From positions 1 through 10,038 of the forward strand of contig DROE01000312.1 of assembly GCA_011322005.1 (NCBI GenBank): a DNA stretch of 10,038 nucleotides. The letters are read 5' to 3'. The stretch is from Devosia sp. GTDB taxonomy: Bacteria > Pseudomonadota > Alphaproteobacteria > Rhizobiales > Devosiaceae. Positions 6,733 through 10,038 of this stretch are shown here, in pieces. Position 1 is the first letter of the stretch; each line of letters begins with the position of its first letter. A program made the position numbers and the translations under genes. The notes below the pieces were generated by a model. That model had not been told where the DNA came from, searched no databases, and saw only the letters and a list, made by a program, of their open reading frames with translations.

Positions 6733-7224
6733 ATGAAAAGACTCACTGGATTTTATCCCGGATCATTTGATCCCGTCACCAATGGTCATCTTGATGTTAT
6801 CGAGAGGGCCTGCCGCCTTGTGGACGCTCTTTATGTGGGCGTTGGCATGCAGGCGGGAAAAACACCTCTTCTTTCCGATGCCGACCGTATCACCCTGCTC
6901 GAACACACGGTCGAGCCCATTGCCCGGCGTACCGAGACCGATGTGCGTATCGTGGAATTTGAGGGACTGATGGTGCACAAGGCGCGTTCTCTTGACGCCA
7001 AGCTGATTATCCGGGGTTTGCGCGATACCACCGACTACAATTACGAAATGCAGATGGTGGGCATGAACGCGCAAATGGCACCGGACCTGCAAACGGTCTT
7101 TGTGCCCTCCAGCCCCCACGTCCGGCATATTTCAGCGACGCTGGTGCGTCAGATTGCTGCCATGGGCGGGGATGTGTCGGCCTTTGTCCCTGCCATTGTT
7201 CTGGAAGCACTGGACAAGCTATGA
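6733..7224 (+). CDS. coaD: Pantetheine-phosphate adenylyltransferase, 163 aa
   Basis: CoaD transfers AMP from ATP to 4'-phosphopantetheine to make dephospho-CoA, the penultimate step of coenzyme A synthesis, in the cytoplasm as a hexamer. The nucleotidyltransferase signature FYPGSFDPVTNGH is at residues 7-19, with TNGH as the (T/H)xGH motif and S11 in the usual position. LIIRGLRDTTDYNYEMQM carries the conserved IRGLR substrate-binding stretch, and ISATLVR near the end matches the family ISSTLVR motif. Length fits (usually about 160). The start at 6733 (MKRLTGFYPG) is chosen by family alignment. An in-frame ATG at 6715 (MTKAEI) is possible, with AAAGG only one base upstream; neither start has a well-spaced ribosome site. 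The open frame extends much further 5' but there it overlaps the exporter gene in another frame and is not coding. The stop overlaps the next gene as ATGA. Confidence 0.96.
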   Translation: MKRLTGFYPGSFDPVTNGHLDVIERACRLVDALYVGVGMQAGKTPLLSDADRITLLEHTVEPIARRTETDVRIVEFEGLMVHKARSLDAKLIIRGLRDTTDYNYEMQMVGMNAQMAPDLQTVFVPSSPHVRHISATLVRQIAAMGGDVSAFVPAIVLEALDKL

Positions 7225-7868
7225 GTTCTAAAAAAGACCCCCGGGAACGCACCATCCAGATTCTGGCAGCTCTGTTTGTTTTGGTGTTCGGCGCCATTCT
7301 GTTCGTGCGCTATTCGCCCTGGGGCAGCCCGGAGCCGCGTTACTGGGACAGCCAGGAGAGTCAGGAGAGCCAGGCGGTAGCGCGCCCCTATGACGGGGTG
7401 ATGCCCGTAATCGAGATGGAACTGGCCGGCGGCATCGTCACCATTCAGATGCGTCCCGACCTGGCCCCCAAACATGTGGCACAGATTGTGGAACTGACCA
7501 AGCAGGGTTTTTATGACGGTATTGTCTTTCATCGGGTGATTGACGGGTTCATGGCCCAGACCGGGGACCCCACCGGCACCGGCATGGGCGGCTCCGAACT
7601 GCCGGACATCGAGGCGGAATTCACCGACACGCCTTTTGTGCGCGGGGTGGTTGGCATGGCCCGTTCGCAAAGCCCGGACAGTGCAAATTCGCAGTTTTTC
7701 ATCGTTTATGACGATGCCGGATTCCTCAACGGGCAATATAGTGTTGTCGGCGAGGTCATCGAGGGCATGGAATATGTTGATGAAATCAAGAAGGGCTCCG
7801 AGCAGGCCAACGGGCAGGTTGACGACCCCGATTCCATAATTTCCATGCGCGTTGTCAGCGCCAACTAG
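7221..7868 (+). CDS. Membrane-anchored cyclophilin-type peptidyl-prolyl isomerase, 215 aa
   Basis: This is a PPIase that speeds cis-trans isomerisation at proline bonds. A basic N-terminus (SSKKDPRER) and one hydrophobic segment (about 13-29) without a clear cleavage site suggest an inner-membrane anchor, with the catalytic domain (about 60-215) in the periplasm. A Ser/Gln/Glu linker at 44-51 (SQESQESQ) is a short tandem repeat. Catalytic and proline-pocket residues are visible: R105 and F110 in FHRVIDGFMAQ, Q113, the GTGMGG loop, and MARSQSPDSANSQFFI. The position of human cyclophilin A Trp121 is F168, as in bacterial forms that bind cyclosporin poorly. The start ATG shares four bases with the coaD stop (ATGA), so translation is likely coupled. 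It is paired with a cytosolic paralogue just downstream. The name ppiA is used for such genes but varies, so I leave the symbol empty. Confidence 0.93.
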   Translation: MSSKKDPRERTIQILAALFVLVFGAILFVRYSPWGSPEPRYWDSQESQESQAVARPYDGVMPVIEMELAGGIVTIQMRPDLAPKHVAQIVELTKQGFYDGIVFHRVIDGFMAQTGDPTGTGMGGSELPDIEAEFTDTPFVRGVVGMARSQSPDSANSQFFIVYDDAGFLNGQYSVVGEVIEGMEYVDEIKKGSEQANGQVDDPDSIISMRVVSAN

Positions 7869-7899
7869 AAACAACCCGAAAATTCTACCAAAAGAAATC

Positions 7900-7903
7900 A
7901 GGA
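7900..7903 (+). promoter_or_regulatory. Ribosome binding site for the second cyclophilin
   Basis: AGGA lies 8 bases before the ATG at 7912, in the only real gap (43 bases) inside the operon. The gap is A-rich and shows no clear promoter. Confidence 0.5.
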
Positions 7904-7911
7904 TTTAACAA

Positions 7912-8385
7912 ATGACTGGCGAATTTGACCCGGAAAACACCCTTGTTGTCGAAACCACAAAGGGTGATATCACCATCGAGCTGCGCCCCGACCTTGCCCC
8001 CAACCATGTGGAGCAGATCAAGGCGCTGGCCCGCGAGGGTTTTTATGACGGCATCGTGTTCCACCGGGTGATTGAGGGCTTCATGGCCCAGGTCGGCTGC
8101 CCCCACGGTGTCGGCACCGGGGGCTCCGACAAGCCTGACCTTGCGGCGGAATTCAACGACGAGAAACACGTGCGCGGCACCTGCTCCATGGCCCGTTCCC
8201 AAAGCCCCGACAGCGCAAACTCCCAGTTTTTCATATGTTTTGACGAGGCTCCGTTTCTCAACCGCCAGTATACGGTCTGGGGGCAGGTGATTGAAGGCAT
8301 GGACAATGTGGACAAGCTGGAGCGGGGCGAGCCGGTGACCAACCCGGATAAAATCATCTCCATGAAAGTGGCGGCGGACAAATGA
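7912..8385 (+). CDS. ppiB: Cytosolic cyclophilin-type peptidyl-prolyl isomerase, 157 aa
   Basis: This is a single-domain cyclophilin without signal peptide or membrane helix, so cytoplasmic. Active-site residues are R52 and F57 in FHRVIEGFMAQ, Q60, and the block MARSQSPDSANSQFFI (about 93-108). F115 stands at the human Trp121 position. The loop after FMAQ reads VGCPHGVGTGGSD, giving Cys63. With Cys91 and Cys109 the protein has three cysteines, which is unremarkable in the cytosol. It is clearly paralogous to the upstream anchored cyclophilin, with long identical blocks (GFYDGIVFHRVI, SQSPDSANSQFFI), so the pair arose by tandem duplication plus gain or loss of the anchor. Its stop overlaps the next start as ATGA. 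The symbol follows usual naming for the cytosolic form and carries some uncertainty. Confidence 0.94.
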   Translation: MTGEFDPENTLVVETTKGDITIELRPDLAPNHVEQIKALAREGFYDGIVFHRVIEGFMAQVGCPHGVGTGGSDKPDLAAEFNDEKHVRGTCSMARSQSPDSANSQFFICFDEAPFLNRQYTVWGQVIEGMDNVDKLERGEPVTNPDKIISMKVAADK

Positions 8386-8771
8386 AAAAACCGGTTGCCG
8401 GATTGGTGATGCTTCTGGCGGCCACTTCGGGCGCGAATGCGACCTCCTCGATGTTTTGCAATACTGAAAGTGATGAGGCCGGTATCAACCTGACCATTGG
8501 TTCGGGTGGGGGGGCGGTGATTGTGGGGGCCGACTTTTATGTCGGGGACAAGCTGTGGTCGACATCGGCGCCTTACGATAGCCATGTCGCAATCGCCCAG
8601 GGATTTATTGAAGGCGACCGGGTTCTGCTCGACCTGTCCGACAGAAATTTCGAGACGATTATTGCCAGGCTGCGCCTGTTTACAGCCTCTCAGGGTGAAG
8701 AGCAGGTTTCTGGAGGCACTTTGATGGTTGCCGGTGAGGGCGTTTTTGCCGTGAGCTGTTCCGGCCCCTGA
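8382..8771 (+). CDS. Small secreted protein of unknown function between ppiB and queA, 129 aa
   Basis: I do not recognise a named family. The N-terminus MKKPVAGLVMLLAATSGANA is a typical Sec signal peptide with predicted cleavage after residue 20. The mature protein (about 109 residues) is predicted periplasmic, mostly short hydrophobic strands with glycine turns, and has just two cysteines, near its ends (C26 and C126), that could join as a disulfide. The gene is real by context: the start overlaps the ppiB stop by four bases (ATGA) and the stop overlaps the queA start by one base (TGATG), so it sits inside the operon with no spare sequence. A weak GGCGG lies about 5 bases upstream of the ATG. 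Proximity to the anchored cyclophilin hints at an envelope role, but its location may reflect only operon history. Confidence 0.85.
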   Translation: MKKPVAGLVMLLAATSGANATSSMFCNTESDEAGINLTIGSGGGAVIVGADFYVGDKLWSTSAPYDSHVAIAQGFIEGDRVLLDLSDRNFETIIARLRLFTASQGEEQVSGGTLMVAGEGVFAVSCSGP

Positions 8772-9856
8772 TGCGTGTTGACGCGTTCGACTTTGAGCTG
8801 CCCCAAAATCTGATTGCGCTGCACCCGGTTATCCCCCGTGACAGCGCCCGGATGCTGCATATCGGCGCACAGGGCGAACTGCACGACCGGGGTGTTACAG
8901 ATTTGGCTACAATGCTCCGGCCCGGTGACGTGCTGGTGGTCAACGACACAAAAGTGTTGCCCGCCGAGCTGAGCGGGACCCGTTTGCGCGGGGAATTTGA
9001 AGCAAAAGTTTCGTTCAATCTGCACAAGCGGCAGGGGCCGTCCGACTGGCTGGCGTTTGCCCGTCCGGCCAAAAAGCTCAGGCCCGGCGACCGGGTGGTT
9101 TTCGGCTCGTTGGAGGACCGCGCCTGCGCTGCGCAAAAACTTGAGGCCATGGTCAAAACCGTGGCTGAAGGCGGTCAGGTGGAGCTGGCTTTCGACCTCT
9201 CCGGGGCCTATCTGGACGAAGCGATAAAGTCCCACGGGGCCATGCCGTTGCCCCCTTATATCGGCTCAAAGCGCAAGGTTGAAGCCAGAGACAGCACCGA
9301 CTATCAAACCGTCTATGCTGCCCATGACGGCGCGGTGGCCGCGCCCACGGCGGGCCTGCATTTTACCGACGAATTGCTGGCGGGACTGGAAAAACGTGGC
9401 GTTGTAATCGCGCATGTCACGCTGCATGTGGGGGCGGGGACTTTTTTGCCCATGAGGGTGGATGATACCAAAGACCACAGGATGCATGCGGAATGGGGCG
9501 AGCTAAGTGCTGCCTCGGTCAAGCGCATATTACGCGCCAGACAAGCCGGGGGACGGGTGGTGGCCGTGGGCACGACCAGCCTGCGACTGCTGGAAGCCGC
9601 CTGTGGGGCAACCGGCGCGCTTGAAGCCTTCTGCGGGGACACCGATATTTTCATCACCCCGGGATATGAGTTCAAAATCGTTGACCTGCTGATGACCAAT
9701 TTTCACCTGCCGCGCTCGACCCTGTTCATGCTGGTCTCAGCGTTTTCCGGGCTGGAAACCATGCGCCGGGCCTATGCCCACGCCATTGCCCGCGAATATC
9801 GCTTTTATTCCTATGGTGATGCCTGCCTGCTGGAACGCGCGGGGGGAAGGCCATGA
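8771..9856 (+). CDS. queA: tRNA preQ1(34) S-adenosylmethionine ribosyltransferase-isomerase, 361 aa
   Basis: QueA transfers and isomerises the ribosyl part of S-adenosylmethionine onto 7-aminomethyl-7-deazaguanine at tRNA position 34, making epoxyqueuosine in the wobble base of the GUN tRNAs. The family blocks appear in order: DFELPQNLIALHP (7-19) with PRDSARML (22-29), GDVLVVNDTKVLPAEL (52-67), MPLPPYI (158-164), YQTVYA (178-183), GAVAAPTAGLHFT (187-199), VTLHVGAGTFLPM (216-228), MHAEW (238-242), TTSLRLLEA (268-276), and TDIFITPGYEFKIVDLLMTN (291-310) with FHLPRSTLFMLVSAF. Length is at the upper end of normal (about 340-360). There is no ribosome site of its own. The ATG shares one base with the preceding stop (TGATG), so translation probably relies on re-initiation. 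It feeds directly into tgt, which it overlaps by four bases, although Tgt acts before QueA. Confidence 0.98.
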   Translation: MRVDAFDFELPQNLIALHPVIPRDSARMLHIGAQGELHDRGVTDLATMLRPGDVLVVNDTKVLPAELSGTRLRGEFEAKVSFNLHKRQGPSDWLAFARPAKKLRPGDRVVFGSLEDRACAAQKLEAMVKTVAEGGQVELAFDLSGAYLDEAIKSHGAMPLPPYIGSKRKVEARDSTDYQTVYAAHDGAVAAPTAGLHFTDELLAGLEKRGVVIAHVTLHVGAGTFLPMRVDDTKDHRMHAEWGELSAASVKRILRARQAGGRVVAVGTTSLRLLEAACGATGALEAFCGDTDIFITPGYEFKIVDLLMTNFHLPRSTLFMLVSAFSGLETMRRAYAHAIAREYRFYSYGDACLLERAGGRP

Positions 9857-10038
9857 GCTTCTCGTTTGCGGTATCGGCCAGTGACGGGCTGGCGCGGCGC
9901 GGGGCCATGGTTACGCCGCGGGGGGACATTCAGACCCCGGCCTTCATGCCGGTGGGCACGGCTGCCACCGTCAAGGCCATGTATCCCGAGCAGGTGCGTG
10001 AGACGGGTGCTGAAATCCTGCTCGGCAACACCTATCAT
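9853..10038 (+). CDS. tgt: tRNA-guanine transglycosylase, N-terminal 62 residues (runs off the window)
   Basis: Tgt swaps guanine 34 for preQ1 in tRNAs with GUN anticodons, the step that gives QueA its substrate. The visible part, starting MSFSFAVSASDGLARRGAMV, carries family blocks TPRGDIQTPAFMPVGT, TVKAM, GAEILLGNTYH. The first matches the PAFMPVGT signature, and NTYH is the usual lead into NTYHL. The catalytic aspartates and zinc site lie beyond the window. The ATG overlaps the queA stop (ATGA), with GGGGGGAAGG immediately upstream. The frame is open to the window end, with no sign of damage. Confidence 0.96.
   Translation, partial: MSFSFAVSASDGLARRGAMVTPRGDIQTPAFMPVGTAATVKAMYPEQVRETGAEILLGNTYH

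Noticed and set aside
1..10038. CRISPR array, tRNA or rRNA genes, phage or defence genes
   Set aside because: I saw no regularly spaced repeats, no tRNA cloverleaf, and no defence or phage protein motifs. Apart from the IS end, the window is housekeeping and transport genes.

Overview
This window is ordinary chromosomal DNA from an alphaproteobacterium, most likely of the order Hyphomicrobiales (Rhizobiales). I base that on the gene order gyrA, coaD, two cyclophilins, queA, tgt, which I recall from rhizobia and Brucella-like genomes, on the alphaproteobacterial form of GyrA, and on the GC-rich codon choice. I cannot name a genus. All but a few hundred bases are coding, and no stretch over 300 bases lacks a gene.

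Left part (1-2901). The window opens inside the last 43 codons of an IS5-type transposase on the + strand. Its stop codon overlaps the stop codon of a convergent gene for a 175-residue secreted protein. That gene is the second of a two-gene minus-strand operon. The first encodes a 748-residue RND/MMPL-type membrane exporter that starts at TTG. The two share an ATGA stop/start overlap, so the secreted protein is probably made together with the exporter.

Middle part (2902-6628). A 241-base divergent intergenic region contains a cluster of GGGTTT/AAACCC repeats. It separates the exporter operon from gyrA, which encodes the complete DNA gyrase A subunit (928 residues, GTG start). This GyrA has Ala and Met at the two main quinolone-contact positions. 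A LysE/RhtB-type amino-acid exporter gene follows 78 bases later.

Right part (6733-10038). A tightly packed + strand operon runs coaD (coenzyme A synthesis), a membrane-anchored cyclophilin, a cytosolic cyclophilin, a small secreted protein of unknown function, queA and the start of tgt (both queuosine tRNA modification). Four of the five junctions overlap by 1 or 4 bases, which suggests co-transcription and translational coupling.

I found no convincing new multi-gene system. The points most worth a second look are the insertion-sequence junction at a stop codon, the GyrA quinolone-region residues, the exporter plus secreted-protein pair, the repeat cluster upstream of gyrA, and the uncharacterised secreted protein coupled to queA.
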